This document shows positions 6,605 to 16,571 of a stretch of DNA of 35,099 bases, one piece after another. The notes beneath the pieces are model-generated. The model was not told where the DNA came from and ran no database searches. It was given only the letters and a program-made list of their open reading frames with translations. The stretch is from Legionella waltersii (GTDB taxonomy: Bacteria > Pseudomonadota > Gammaproteobacteria > Legionellales > Legionellaceae), in contig NZ_LNZB01000008.1 of the NCBI RefSeq assembly GCF_001468085.1, positions 1 through 35,099 on the forward strand, written 5' to 3'. The position numbers and the translations under genes are program-made. How positions within the stretch are numbered: the first letter of the stretch is position 1; every line of letters begins with the position of its first letter.

Positions 6605-8496
6605 TAAACATCCACCTCAATATTTTGGGTAGCTTTTGCCTGACAGGCTAAAATAAGCCCCTGTTGCTTGTCTTCCTTTGACAGGGCGTCGTCACAAGCC
6701 ATGGTGACCTCCCCTGACAGCAATTGTACTTTACATAACCCGCATTGACCGGTTCTGCATGCATTATCAATAGCAATACTGTTTGCTTCGGCTATTTCAA
6801 GTAGTGTGTGGTCTGGCAAAATCGGAACCGTTTTGTTGGATTTTCTAAAAGAAACCATCGCATGAACATCTGCTTTGATGAAGTCCATGTCTGCCTGCGT
6901 TATTTCAGGTTTTCTTTCCACACCAAACGCTTCCGTTAAAATCAAGTCGGTTGGTACGTTAAGCTCTTTCAATATATCCAGTACCGCATCCATCATTGCT
7001 GGAGGACCACAAACATGGATACGACGAGAGGCAATGTCGGGGACAAGATGGCCAATAATATTCTTGGTAAACATGCCTTCTAAACCCATCCAAATGGTTC
7101 CCTGTGAACGCAGCATCGTCGCATACACATGGAGATTAGAGTATCGTTCCTGAAGGTGTTCTAATTCCTCGCGAAAAATAAAATCAACAGTCGTGCGACA
7201 GCAATAAAGCAAATAAATATCATTATGCCACCCAATATCAGTGAGATAGCGGATGATACCCATCATTGGAGTAATCCCCACCCCTCCACAAATCAGCACA
7301 ATGCTCTTTGCCTCTTCACCAGTAAAAGTAAATTTACCATTAGGCCCCATCACATCCAGTAAATCCCCTTCCTTAATTTGGTCATGCAAATAACGAGAAA
7401 ACAAGCCTTGTTCTTCTCGCTTTACCGTAATGGCACAATAATGTAGTTGGGTCGGTGTCGAGGCCATGGTATAACTGCGCTTTATCGTTTTCCCGTCAAT
7501 CACCGCAGTGAGCGTAATGAACTGGCCAGGATAATAGGTAAATGGCAAAGCCACCTGATGCTGGGATGCCAAATGAAATGTTTTTATTCCTGGAGCCTCT
7601 TGAAAAATACGACACACGCGGAGTTTTCCTTCCCACTTCTCTTCCGGTTCGGTGAGCGATCTCATGACTGGAAATTGTGGAATTGGGCATTTATGAACGG
7701 GACAGGTAGTTGGAGCAGTGGCTGTGATTTCTGATGGTGCTTCAGAAACTTTAGAGGACGTAATGGGCTCTACTGATGTTAAGGATGGTGTTGGTTCGGG
7801 TGCTTTTGAAGATTGGGGTGATGCTTCCGAAGAAGCAGCCTTATTTTGTTTTACTAAACGGTCAAGCAATGCAGTGGCTCGCCTCATTTTGAAAAAATAC
7901 ATCCAAATCATGATCAAAAAAAACAGACTAAATAGGCCTATAATCGTTAAATGAAAAAAAGGCCCCCCTAAGATATTATTGGCTTCTGGAGCACTTGGAA
8001 GGAGATTCATTTCACGTTTAAACCACTGTAATGCGATGTAGCGCGGATTTTTCCCCTCAGCAAGTGCACGAAGCGCTGCCAGCGCACTCTCATATTGGGC
8101 AATCCCTTCCCGTACTTTCTCTAAGGCTTCCTGCATTTTAGCGTACTCGTTATTTTTTGATGCAGACAAAAGCTCACCCAGTCCACCCTTCATGAGCGCA
8201 ATACCCGATGCCATGCGTTTGTGGGCCATTTGTTGTATTTCAATGCGTTGTTTTGGGGATAATGCCTGAAAATTCATTAAAGAGGGGTAAGGCTCCTGAG
8301 AAGGGGAACCTATGTTTTTCATCATGCCACCCATTCCCTCGCCTTCTTTCTCACTTCCTCCTGGATGATGTGCGGAATGCTCGTCTGCTGAGGGTTGGGC
8401 AAAAGCGGTGGAGGCCACCAGTAACATGAAATAAAAGAGCAATTGTTGCAACAATCGAAGCGGAGCAAACTCTTTTTTAATGTATTGAAACGGCAT
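6604..8496 (-). CDS. Membrane-anchored ferredoxin-NADP reductase-like protein with C-terminal 2Fe-2S domain
   Basis: 630 residues. There is an N-terminal signal or anchor (about 15-33), then a mostly helical Met/His/Gly-containing region (35-175), a second membrane helix (about 180-203) and a Pro/Ser/Glu linker with CPVHKCP (265-271). Next comes an FNR-type module: FAD motif RSYTMAS (340-346), nucleotide-binding GGVGITP (404-410) and CGPP (496-499). Last is a plant-type ferredoxin domain with Cys at 580, 585, 588 and 618. It should take electrons from NAD(P)H through FAD to a 2Fe-2S centre. With two membrane helices, residues 35-178 would be periplasmic and the reductase cytosolic. It is the first gene of a three-gene operon with a membrane cytochrome and a heptaheme cytochrome. 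Enzyme class is firm; physiological partners are inferred. Confidence 0.88.
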   Translation of the reverse strand: MPFQYIKKEFAPLRLLQQLLFYFMLLVASTAFAQPSADEHSAHHPGGSEKEGEGMGGMMKNIGSPSQEPYPSLMNFQALSPKQRIEIQQMAHKRMASGIALMKGGLGELLSASKNNEYAKMQEALEKVREGIAQYESALAALRALAEGKNPRYIALQWFKREMNLLPSAPEANNILGGPFFHLTIIGLFSLFFLIMIWMYFFKMRRATALLDRLVKQNKAASSEASPQSSKAPEPTPSLTSVEPITSSKVSEAPSEITATAPTTCPVHKCPIPQFPVMRSLTEPEEKWEGKLRVCRIFQEAPGIKTFHLASQHQVALPFTYYPGQFITLTAVIDGKTIKRSYTMASTPTQLHYCAITVKREEQGLFSRYLHDQIKEGDLLDVMGPNGKFTFTGEEAKSIVLICGGVGITPMMGIIRYLTDIGWHNDIYLLYCCRTTVDFIFREELEHLQERYSNLHVYATMLRSQGTIWMGLEGMFTKNIIGHLVPDIASRRIHVCGPPAMMDAVLDILKELNVPTDLILTEAFGVERKPEITQADMDFIKADVHAMVSFRKSNKTVPILPDHTLLEIAEANSIAIDNACRTGQCGLCKVQLLSGEVTMACDDALSKEDKQQGLILACQAKATQNIEVDV

Positions 8497-8709
8497 CCTG
8501 TCCCTCCAAAGCCCGCTTTGTATTTTTAGCTGAGATTATTTGTTTTCCTGGTTAATATTAGTTTATCCCATATTCCGTAACAAATTTCCAATAACTTAGA
8601 ATGAATCTGACTTAACTCTTTAAAAATAAACTTAATAGTTGCTCCTCACTTTGATAGCCTTTTTAGTTTTGGGGTTGAAGTCCCGTAGTTTACTTTGTAC
8701 TTGGTATTT

Positions 8710-9579
8710 CTAAGTGAGATCGTGGCCAATGATTGCTTCTGCGCTGAGCAGAATATTCTGAATTTCTTCGGTAATTTCTTCCTGACGGAGTAACGTGAGG
8801 CGATCGTTTAATCTATTTTTTTTCCTTTCTAAATGATCCAATGCATTATTCAAGTGAAGGAGTCTTTGATGATTTTCAGCAAAAAATGATTTATAAAAAA
8901 TGGAATACACCATTGAAAATAAGTAGTGTTCAACCAATTCAGCCCAAAACTGGTCATTGGATGCATTTAAAACCGGTGGAATGGAATAATGAGTAACATT
9001 ACTTGCATAAAATTCTTTAAAGGGTTGCACTGTTTGTGTTTGAACTTGATTGTTTTCCTCTTCATTGAAGAGGATAGTCCACTGCCAGGAGTGTAACTTT
9101 ATATGTTTTTGTGACGAAACGTCTTCCAAAGCCTGTAGCAATTTCAAAATGACAGCCGGAATTTCTTCAATGGCATTAGGTCCCTGGATCGTTGCCGTGA
9201 CACGAGAATCATGACGCATGTTTAATGCTAATTTATGCCCTATAACAATGAATGCCAGGTTCAATTCAGCATGGTTCTCCTTAAGGGTGTTTAACTGACT
9301 CATTACCTTATCATTAAAACTGCCACAAAATCCTCTTTCTGAGCCGATAAGAATATAAATTACCGGATGAGCCCCTTGTTCATTCATGGAGAGCATGGGG
9401 TAGAAACTTAAAAAATCACTACTCACCTCTTGAATGGTTTGCATTGTTTTTTCCTGCATCGAAAGACATTTAGTCGTTTTACTTAGTTCAAGGGAACAGA
9501 GATTTTTCATGGCTGTCATGATATTGCCAATATCTTCTAAGGCATGAAGATGCTCTTTCAATTTGCTTCGCTTGGTCAT
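8710..9579 (-). CDS. atpG: F1-ATPase gamma subunit (N-type operon)
   Basis: 289 residues forming the central stalk that rotates inside the alpha3beta3 head. The N-terminus (KLKEHLHALEDIGNIMTAMKNL) and the C-terminal helix (NDRLTLLRQEEITEEIQNIL) fit the long coiled coil of gamma, and GSERGFCGSFND around residues 78-89 matches the conserved core motif. The sequence is divergent from housekeeping gamma subunits, as is usual in N-type operons. It is the last gene of the operon, 51 bases after atpA. No good terminator was found between it and the divergent region at 8497-8709. Confidence 0.88.
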   Translation of the reverse strand: MTKRSKLKEHLHALEDIGNIMTAMKNLCSLELSKTTKCLSMQEKTMQTIQEVSSDFLSFYPMLSMNEQGAHPVIYILIGSERGFCGSFNDKVMSQLNTLKENHAELNLAFIVIGHKLALNMRHDSRVTATIQGPNAIEEIPAVILKLLQALEDVSSQKHIKLHSWQWTILFNEEENNQVQTQTVQPFKEFYASNVTHYSIPPVLNASNDQFWAELVEHYLFSMVYSIFYKSFFAENHQRLLHLNNALDHLERKKNRLNDRLTLLRQEEITEEIQNILLSAEAIIGHDLT

Positions 9580-9630
9580 AAAATCGTCCGTAGGTTACAG
9601 ATACTCATTACATTGGAAGGAATAACGGGT

Positions 9631-11103
9631 TTACTCATTTAACCAAGTGCTCACTGCATTGAGCCACTCTTCTCGTGGACTTTCCAATGACAAAGTATCC
9701 TTTTTTATTGCACGCTCTATTTTTTTGAGAGCAGGCGTGATGGTTTCTAAATTCATTTCATCAAATAAACCCTCGTTGTAGGCAATAAGCCACGCCAGTT
9801 GGAATTCAATAGGCAAAGGAGAAAGCCTGTCTTGTTTCAATATTTCTCTTAAAATACGCCCCTTGTGAATCTGATGTTGCATTCTGGCATCAAGCCTGGC
9901 ACCAAAGCGTGTAAAAATTTCCAAATCAAGGAATTGCATGTAGTCTAGTTTCATTCTACCTGCTTCTTTTTTAATTTGTGGATGCTGGGCTTTACCGCCT
10001 ACTCGCGAGACCGATTTTGTGATATCAATGGCTGGAAGAAATCCACAAGAGAACAATTGTTCATCAAAAAATAGTTGTCCATCAGTGATTGAGATGAGAT
10101 TCGTAGGGATATAAGTCGCAATTTCCCCTTCTTTGGTTTCAATAATGGGCAACGCGGTCATGCTGCCACCGCCCATTTGAGGAGAAAGACAGGTTGAACG
10201 CTCTAATAAACGGGAATGCAGATAAAATATGTCAGCAGGAAACGCTTCGCGACCGGGTGGTCTACGCAGTAACAGAGACAGTTCACGATAACTGTTGGCA
10301 TGAGCACTCAAATCATCATACACCACCAAGGTATCAAACCCTTTGTTCATCCAGTGTTCGGCAATGGCACATCCTGCAAAGGGCGCGAGATAAAGTAATC
10401 CAGGTAATGCCGTAGCTTGTGCCACAACAAGGGTTGTGTAGTCTAAAGCCTTCGTTTCTCTTAATAATTGAATGGTATTGCTCACCGTGGAGCGTTTTTG
10501 ACCAATTAACACATAGACACAGCGAACATTTTTATCCTTTTGATTCATCACAATATCAATAGCTAGAGAACTTTTGCCAAGCCCATTATCACCGATAATT
10601 AACTCCCGCTGCCCTTTTCCAATGGGAATTAAATTATCAATCATTTTATTTCCTGTATATAATGGCCGATTGATAAAATCCCGGTTAATAATCGGTGGCG
10701 ATAGGATATCAAGTAACCCTTGCTCATCACATTGAGGCAGCCCACCCTCATCTAATGGATTTCCTAAAGGATCAATCACTCGTCCAAGAAGCTTATCACC
10801 CACTGGAATGCTTAATGCCCGCTTCAGATGAAAAATGGGCGTGCCTGCTTTTAATTTTTGGGTTTGGACGAGCATGATCGCACCAACAAGGCGTTCAGCA
10901 AGATGAAAAACCATGGCGATACAACAACCATCTGATGAAATTAGAATTTCATCAATAGCAGCAGAAGGTAAGCCCTTGATCCAGATAATGCCATCTCCCA
11001 CAGAGACGACTTGTCCCTGCTCGGATAATCTGATTTGAAATTCATAATTTTCGATCCGTTGCCGTTGCTTATCAAGGAAAGAAGGGGGGTTAGACCAGTT
11101 CAT
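9631..11103 (-). CDS. atpA: F1-ATPase alpha subunit (N-type operon)
   Basis: 490 residues, somewhat shorter than the usual 510 or so. The P-loop GDNGLGKS is at 171-178, differing from the standard GDRQTGKT, and the SVSRVGG stretch carries the arginine finger at R367. The N-terminal beta-barrel domain ([14 protein letters not shown]) and the central GQKRSTV and [14 protein letters not shown] motifs are typical of alpha. Its start overlaps the atpF stop by 14 bases. It forms the non-catalytic nucleotide sites of the head. All key residues are kept, so the complex should be functional. Confidence 0.95.
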   Translation of the reverse strand: MNWSNPPSFLDKQRQRIENYEFQIRLSEQGQVVSVGDGIIWIKGLPSAAIDEILISSDGCCIAMVFHLAERLVGAIMLVQTQKLKAGTPIFHLKRALSIPVGDKLLGRVIDPLGNPLDEGGLPQCDEQGLLDILSPPIINRDFINRPLYTGNKMIDNLIPIGKGQRELIIGDNGLGKSSLAIDIVMNQKDKNVRCVYVLIGQKRSTVSNTIQLLRETKALDYTTLVVAQATALPGLLYLAPFAGCAIAEHWMNKGFDTLVVYDDLSAHANSYRELSLLLRRPPGREAFPADIFYLHSRLLERSTCLSPQMGGGSMTALPIIETKEGEIATYIPTNLISITDGQLFFDEQLFSCGFLPAIDITKSVSRVGGKAQHPQIKKEAGRMKLDYMQFLDLEIFTRFGARLDARMQHQIHKGRILREILKQDRLSPLPIEFQLAWLIAYNEGLFDEMNLETITPALKKIERAIKKDTLSLESPREEWLNAVSTWLNE

Positions 11104-11833
11104 TGTATATCTCTGTAAAGAATTTTAATTCATCGCGAAGGTTGGCTTGTAGGAATACACAATCCATTTGAACAGTCAAACCAGCCAGAAGCTCTTGGTG
11201 TTCAACAAATTCCACCGGACATTTCGTCTTCACTAGCTGTTCAATGGCTTGCACGAGATGCTGTCGTTGAGGCTCATTGATGGGATAAGCACTTTGTATC
11301 ATCACCGCGTTCTCAAGAGAAGCATCAGCACCCATTTGCAATTGTTCCACTGGTACCGTATTGATATTCATGATGAATTGTTCAATTATTTTTTCTTCAA
11401 GATGCTGGTCAGCCAATTGTTTTAGCAATTGTTTTGCGAATTTCCCAGCCAGCATAAACGCTTCTTTCGAATTTGTTTCAATCATTGCGGCGAGTTGTTG
11501 TCTTTCTTGTGACACGATTCTTTCTTTTTCATTCTTTAAATTGTTTTTAAAATGAATTCTTTCTTCGGCTTTCCATTGATTCATTGCTTGCTGGAATTCA
11601 TTTTGCAAGTGTTCCTTCTCCTGCTGCCAATCAGTAAGGCGATGTTCATAGGTTATTTGTAGCTGTTTGGCTTCCTTGTGAAGTAACTCGGCGTTTTCTA
11701 ATTGTTCTTGTACCTTCTTTTTACGATTCAAAATGGTTTTTTGTATTGGCACATAAAGAAAATGCTTTAAAATCCAAATGAGGACAAGAAAATTAATGAG
11801 CTCTAATAAAAAGGTTGACCAGGATAAATCCAT
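11090..11833 (-). CDS. atpF: Fo subunit b with delta-like C-terminal extension (N-type operon)
   Basis: 247 residues against about 156 in E. coli. There is one N-terminal membrane helix (about 8-26), a long charged coiled coil (about 35-150) and a C-terminal part (about 172-240) that resembles the C-terminal domain of subunit delta: a [16 protein letters not shown] stretch followed by [10 protein letters not shown] and NLRDELKF, comparable to the IGGxxxxxGDxxxDxSxRxxL pattern of delta. No separate atpH lies in the operon. N-type ATPase operons are known to lack atpH, so this extension probably replaces delta in linking the peripheral stalk to F1. Fusion is inferred from motif similarity. Confidence 0.85.
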   Translation of the reverse strand: MDLSWSTFLLELINFLVLIWILKHFLYVPIQKTILNRKKKVQEQLENAELLHKEAKQLQITYEHRLTDWQQEKEHLQNEFQQAMNQWKAEERIHFKNNLKNEKERIVSQERQQLAAMIETNSKEAFMLAGKFAKQLLKQLADQHLEEKIIEQFIMNINTVPVEQLQMGADASLENAVMIQSAYPINEPQRQHLVQAIEQLVKTKCPVEFVEHQELLAGLTVQMDCVFLQANLRDELKFFTEIYNELV

Positions 11834-11845
11834 TTAGTTTAATCC

Positions 11846-12115
11846 TTATTGATTAAGAAGATAAGACAGTAATGGGTTTCTGAATAAAATAATCAAGACA
11901 ATCACCAAACAATAAATCGCTAAGGATTCGATCATGGCCAAACCAATGAATAAGGTTCTGGTGATGGATTTTTCAGCTTCCGGCTGCCTTGCTAAAGCAT
12001 CTAATGCGTGACTGATCGCACGCCCCATCGCCAGAGCAGGCCCTATGGTTCCTATTGCAATGGCAAGCGCCGCAACCACTGTTGAGACTAAACTAAACCA
12101 ACTGATGCTATTCAT
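11846..12115 (-). CDS. atpE: Fo rotor subunit c (N-type operon)
   Basis: An 89-residue hairpin: helix 1 about 10-33, polar loop ARQPEA (42-47), helix 2 about 53-78. The ion-carrying carboxylate is E63 in MIESLAIY. In Na+-binding c subunits helix 1 carries Gln (or Glu) in GPxxxQG and helix 2 reads EST. Here the equivalents are M30 (GPALAMG) and E63-S64-L65, so two usual Na+ ligands are missing and proton transport is more likely. The start overlaps the atpB stop as ATGA. The short 12-base gap to atpF shows the same transcript. Confidence 0.93.
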   Translation of the reverse strand: MNSISWFSLVSTVVAALAIAIGTIGPALAMGRAISHALDALARQPEAEKSITRTLFIGLAMIESLAIYCLVIVLIILFRNPLLSYLLNQ

Positions 12116-12801
12116 AACGACTCTCCTTGTTTCCTCAATTCCTGTGATTGAATTCCCCCGGCAATGTAGATTAAAGCCAGCATCCCAAAGATGTAAGCTT
12201 GAATCGTTGCTTCAATAATATGTAACATCAAGATGGGTATAGGGGCTAAAAACCCAGCAATCATGAGCACAATCAGTGCTGTTAACTGCAAACTCATGAC
12301 GTTACCAAACAACCGAATTGCTAAGGCTACTGTTCTGGATAGTTCACTGATTAAATGAAACGGCAATAAAAAAGGCGTGGGTGTCATATAATGGTTCAAA
12401 TAGCCTCGCAACCCTTCGGCACGTATTCCAAACCAATGCACGGACAAAAAAGTCATGATTGCTAAGGCGGTTGTCACGGATAAGTCAGCCGTAGGTGAAT
12501 AAAATCCAGGAATGACGCCAATCAAATTAGCCATGAGAATAAAAACCCATAAAGTAGCAACAAATGGAAATACCAGCTCAACGTGTTCAGGAAGCACTTC
12601 TTCAATGGCTTCATACATCGTGCTAAAAATCCCCTCTAAAATCACTTGGCCATTACCCGGTTGTAGGGATAATGTTCGTGTAGAGAGCCATCCACAAAGG
12701 AATAATAGCATCATAATAAACCATGTGGTCAAGACACTTTGGGTGATGTGCACCCAGCCTATTGAAAATGCAAAATGCGCTAAAAATCCTTCTGAGCCCA
12801 C
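12112..12801 (-). CDS. atpB: Fo subunit a (N-type operon)
   Basis: 229 residues, multi-spanning. The essential membrane arginine is R163 in ALAIRLFGNVMSLQL, and the motif FPFVATLWVFILMANLIG matches the conserved helix region of subunit a. It forms the two half-channels that load and unload the c ring. It begins 2 bases after the atpQ stop, leaving no room for the atpR gene that normally lies between atpQ and atpB in N-type operons. The product ends with an ATGA overlap into atpE. Confidence 0.93.
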   Translation of the reverse strand: MGSEGFLAHFAFSIGWVHITQSVLTTWFIMMLLFLCGWLSTRTLSLQPGNGQVILEGIFSTMYEAIEEVLPEHVELVFPFVATLWVFILMANLIGVIPGFYSPTADLSVTTALAIMTFLSVHWFGIRAEGLRGYLNHYMTPTPFLLPFHLISELSRTVALAIRLFGNVMSLQLTALIVLMIAGFLAPIPILMLHIIEATIQAYIFGMLALIYIAGGIQSQELRKQGESL

Positions 12802-12803
12802 GG

Positions 12804-13082
12804 CTATTCCTTAATCAAGAGATACACATTCACTGCACCAATAATCACGCCGACAAGGATTAAATTGATTGTCCAGCTAATAGAATACCCCTTTAGTCGT
12901 TCATCTAACCAGACCCCCAGGTACGCTCCTGCAATGATGGGGAGAATAAAAACGAAACCCAGTGTACCCAGATAAGCAGTTTGCGCCAATAAAGTGGACT
13001 TCGCCTTTTTGGCCTTATCCATTTTTTTGACGTTCAATGCCACCTGTTGTTTCAGTTCCTTGTTTGACTTTTTAAGTTCCAT
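12804..13082 (-). CDS. atpQ: AtpQ/AtpI-like small membrane protein of N-type ATPase
   Basis: 92 residues. A Lys-rich cytosolic N-terminus (about 1-33) precedes two membrane helices (about 36-57 and 68-89). The motif AYLGVWLDERL between the helices is the AtpI/AtpQ signature (GxxLGxxLD). In other F-ATPases AtpI assists c-ring assembly or divalent ion supply; the role of AtpQ is not settled. Its start overlaps the atpC stop by 11 bases. The usual partner AtpR is not present after it. Confidence 0.75.
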   Translation of the reverse strand: MELKKSNKELKQQVALNVKKMDKAKKAKSTLLAQTAYLGTLGFVFILPIIAGAYLGVWLDERLKGYSISWTINLILVGVIIGAVNVYLLIKE

Positions 13083-13482
13083 AGGTATTCTGCCGTTTTA
13101 ATTCCCATAGACGTTTTACCATTTCTTCATCCAAACGCTGCAAGCTTTCTTTGATGCCCAGAAGGTTTTTTTCTTCCATCTGTAATTCGTTCTCTATGGT
13201 CATTTGTATTGCTTGATAATCTCTATTGCGAAAATACTGTCTTGTAGCGATGTATAATTGATTTTCATTGAAATAAAGGACGGCCTTTGGTAGTGCTAAA
13301 TATTCAGTATCATTATTTTCATAACGAAACCACGCCAAACCAAACTTCAAGCAAGTCATCATCCGGGCATGGTGAGCCAAGAGACCAAATTGTCCAGAAG
13401 CATCCTCACCAACAAAACTGACCACATGAGGAATTGTTTCATAGTGTGTCGAACTCTGCAGATGCAGATCAAAACTCGCCAT
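13072..13482 (-). CDS. atpC: F1-ATPase epsilon subunit (N-type operon)
   Basis: 136 residues from the ATG at 13482. The N-terminal beta-sandwich is recognisable (SFVGEDASGQFGLLAHHARM, matching GxxGILPxHAPL), and a C-terminal helical pair follows (EEKNLLGIKESLQRLDEEM). The frame extends to 13527 inside atpD, but AAGAGGAG lies ahead of the ATG at 13482 and the shorter product has the normal epsilon length. It couples the rotor to gamma and may restrain ATP hydrolysis. Confidence 0.88.
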   Translation of the reverse strand: MASFDLHLQSSTHYETIPHVVSFVGEDASGQFGLLAHHARMMTCLKFGLAWFRYENNDTEYLALPKAVLYFNENQLYIATRQYFRNRDYQAIQMTIENELQMEEKNLLGIKESLQRLDEEMVKRLWELKRQNTYGT

Positions 13483-13490
13483 GGCAGTAT

Positions 13491-14900
<1,410 letters not shown>

Positions 14901-14938
14901 TCATCCGAGACTCATGTTAGGTGTTCTCTATATTGTCC

Positions 14939-14955
14939 ACTTCAGTGTACGAAGT
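14939..14955. promoter_or_regulatory. Inverted repeat upstream of atpD, possible operator
   Basis: ACTTC (14939-14943) and GAAGT (14951-14955) form an inverted repeat with a 7-base centre, about 50 bases before the atpD start. On the minus strand it is flanked by TTGT on one side and ACAATATAGA, a possible -10 region, on the other. It could be a dimer-binding site for a regulator. The arms are short, so chance is quite possible. Confidence 0.25.
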
Positions 14956-15269
14956 ACAAAACTTTTGTAGAACAGAATTTAAAAAATAGACATCAAAATG
15001 CTAATCACATTCAACAAGGGTTGCCTCTAAAAAGCAAAGCCAGATTGAAGTCTAATGGATTGAAACTACCATCCCAGTGTCATTAGATATTAATAATATA
15101 CGAAATCGCTCTTTTAAAAGACTCGATGAAACAGGTCTTTTCTGAATAATTAGAGTTAAATGTAACTACTGATAATCCAAGTGTAACAAGATGACTCTCT
15201 AGAAAACCAGGTTAATGAGAGCCACCTGTGATTAGATTATATTGCACTATAGTGCTTTAAAAAGAGAAT
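14956..15269. other. Intergenic stretch without recognisable gene
   Basis: AT-rich sequence between atpD (transcribed to the left) and the Met-rich secreted protein gene, whose 3' end lies at 15270. Only short open frames without convincing ribosome-binding sites are present. It probably holds promoter elements for the ATPase operon and nothing else I can support. Confidence 0.5.
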
Positions 15270-15671
15270 TTATTCCATTTTCATCATTGGGCATTCCATC
15301 ATTTTGCGATCCATCATCGTTTGCATCATGTCCATCATCATTTGCATCATCTTCATGCGTTGTTCCATCATTTCTGGATTTTTTGCTGCATCATCACCCA
15401 TATGTTGCATCATCTTCATGTCTTTTTGCATCATTGGCATTTGAGTTTGCATTAATGATTTCTTTTCTTCTGTTGTTTTAGCGTTCATGAGCTTATTATG
15501 CATGTCTTGCATTTGTTTTAGTGCTTCTTGCATTTGCTTCATTTCTTCTTGTGTTGGGGCTGACTGCTGAGTATTGCTTTGCATTCCCATACCATTCATA
15601 TCATCGGCAAAGAGTGGTGTGGCAATCAAACTGCATGCTGCAAATAGAATTAACGCATTCCGTTTAAACAT
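15270..15671 (-). CDS. Secreted Met-rich helical protein, putative copper binder
   Basis: 133 residues with a clear signal peptide (MFKRNALILFAACSLIATPLF, cleavage after about residue 22). The mature part is mostly helical and extremely Met-rich: MNGMGMQ near the start, repeated EEMKQMQ/LKQMQDM, then MQKDMKMMQHM and a final MKMMQMMMDMMQTMMD region. AAGGAG is well placed before the ATG. Met clusters in periplasmic proteins bind Cu(I) or Ag(I), and the neighbourhood is rich in copper genes, so a copper-buffer role is a reasonable inference. No named domain is recognised. Confidence 0.75.
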   Translation of the reverse strand: MFKRNALILFAACSLIATPLFADDMNGMGMQSNTQQSAPTQEEMKQMQEALKQMQDMHNKLMNAKTTEEKKSLMQTQMPMMQKDMKMMQHMGDDAAKNPEMMEQRMKMMQMMMDMMQTMMDRKMMECPMMKME

Positions 15672-15778
15672 AATGAAATCTCCTTATTGTTTTTTCAATG
15701 TATTATCCTAACGTAACATTCTAGCATAACGGTATCCAACCGACCATAAAGAGCAAAAGACAGACCAGATAATGAGTA

Positions 15779-15940
15779 TTAATGCCAACCTTTTCCTCCA
15801 CTGTTATGTCCTTCATAAGTTCGAGAAACACTGGGTGAATTATTGGTCGTTGTGGATGTGGCACAAGAGGTAAACAGAAGTATTGAGCTAACTAAGGTCA
15901 CTAACCCAATAACTGCTTTAAAGAGTCTGGCCGTTTGCAT
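15779..15940 (-). CDS. Micro-lipoprotein, 53 residues (copy 1)
   Basis: Starting at the ATG preceded by AAGGAG (8-base spacing), the product has a signal sequence with lipobox LFTSC and a short mature part rich in Ser, Thr and Asn that ends YEGHNSGGKGWH. The frame also opens further upstream, but that start lacks a ribosome-binding site. A paralogue of 50 residues ends YEGRNSGGIGWH at 32704-32856. The shared C-terminus (Y-E-G-x-N-S-G-G-x-G-W-H) suggests selection on a surface or metal-related function. No known family is recognised. Confidence 0.65.
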   Translation of the reverse strand: MQTARLFKAVIGLVTLVSSILLFTSCATSTTTNNSPSVSRTYEGHNSGGKGWH

Positions 15941-16064
15941 ATCAATGCTCCTTGCAATGAAATAAAGTGATTGTTGAGACAATACTAAAACAAACTCTAT
16001 CATTATCTAACTCATTATTGTAATAGCACTATTTATAAACACATGGTGCTAGTTATTGGCAACT

Positions 16065-16448
16065 TTATTTACCACACTTTATTTCAATCGTGCTTGTTTT
16101 GGGTGTTGATACACCCCAGCATCTTATTCTCTTGCCATCATTATTGATGGATAGAATGTGAATAATTAAATTTTCCCCATAGATGTTATCAATTTGTATG
16201 TCCTGAGTGTCATTGGTTTTTGGCGTGAGTCTTCCTATTGAATTTCCACCGCGATGGAGCTCGATTAATAGTTCGATATTGGCTAATGACGGGGTTTTAA
16301 TTTTGGAATCTTTATGATATTGAATATGATAGGATTCCGTGCCTGCATAGGCATTTATTCCTAGAAAGAATAAAATAACAATAAAAATAACTTTAAAAAG
16401 GTTTACAGTGTTTATTTTAAACAGCCAAGAATCCCTCATATAGGTCAT
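16065..16448 (-). CDS. Hypothetical secreted protein
   Basis: 127 residues from the chosen ATG (GAGGGA lies 4 bases ahead of it; another ATG at 16460 is possible). An N-terminal hydrophobic helix (VIFIVILFFLGINAYAG) looks like a signal peptide. The mature part looks beta-rich, has two Cys near the C-terminus (RCWGVS and IEIKCGK) that could form a disulfide, and shows no motif I recognise. It lies between the micro-lipoprotein and phaB genes on the same strand. Function unknown. Confidence 0.6.
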   Translation of the reverse strand: MTYMRDSWLFKINTVNLFKVIFIVILFFLGINAYAGTESYHIQYHKDSKIKTPSLANIELLIELHRGGNSIGRLTPKTNDTQDIQIDNIYGENLIIHILSINNDGKRIRCWGVSTPKTSTIEIKCGK

Positions 16449-16571
16449 ATGTTCCCTCATTATTCTTTATTATTTTGTCATCGCACTTTGAAGTGCAGAG
16501 GTATTCTACACGTTTTATCTGCTCCGACCCTAATGTGGCGATAAAGATACAATTTCATTCAAAGTCAGCCG

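Noticed and set aside
12512..12814. Plus-strand frame as a possible missing atpR
   Set aside because: It is antisense to atpB, lacks the three-helix AtpR pattern, and is in the wrong orientation.
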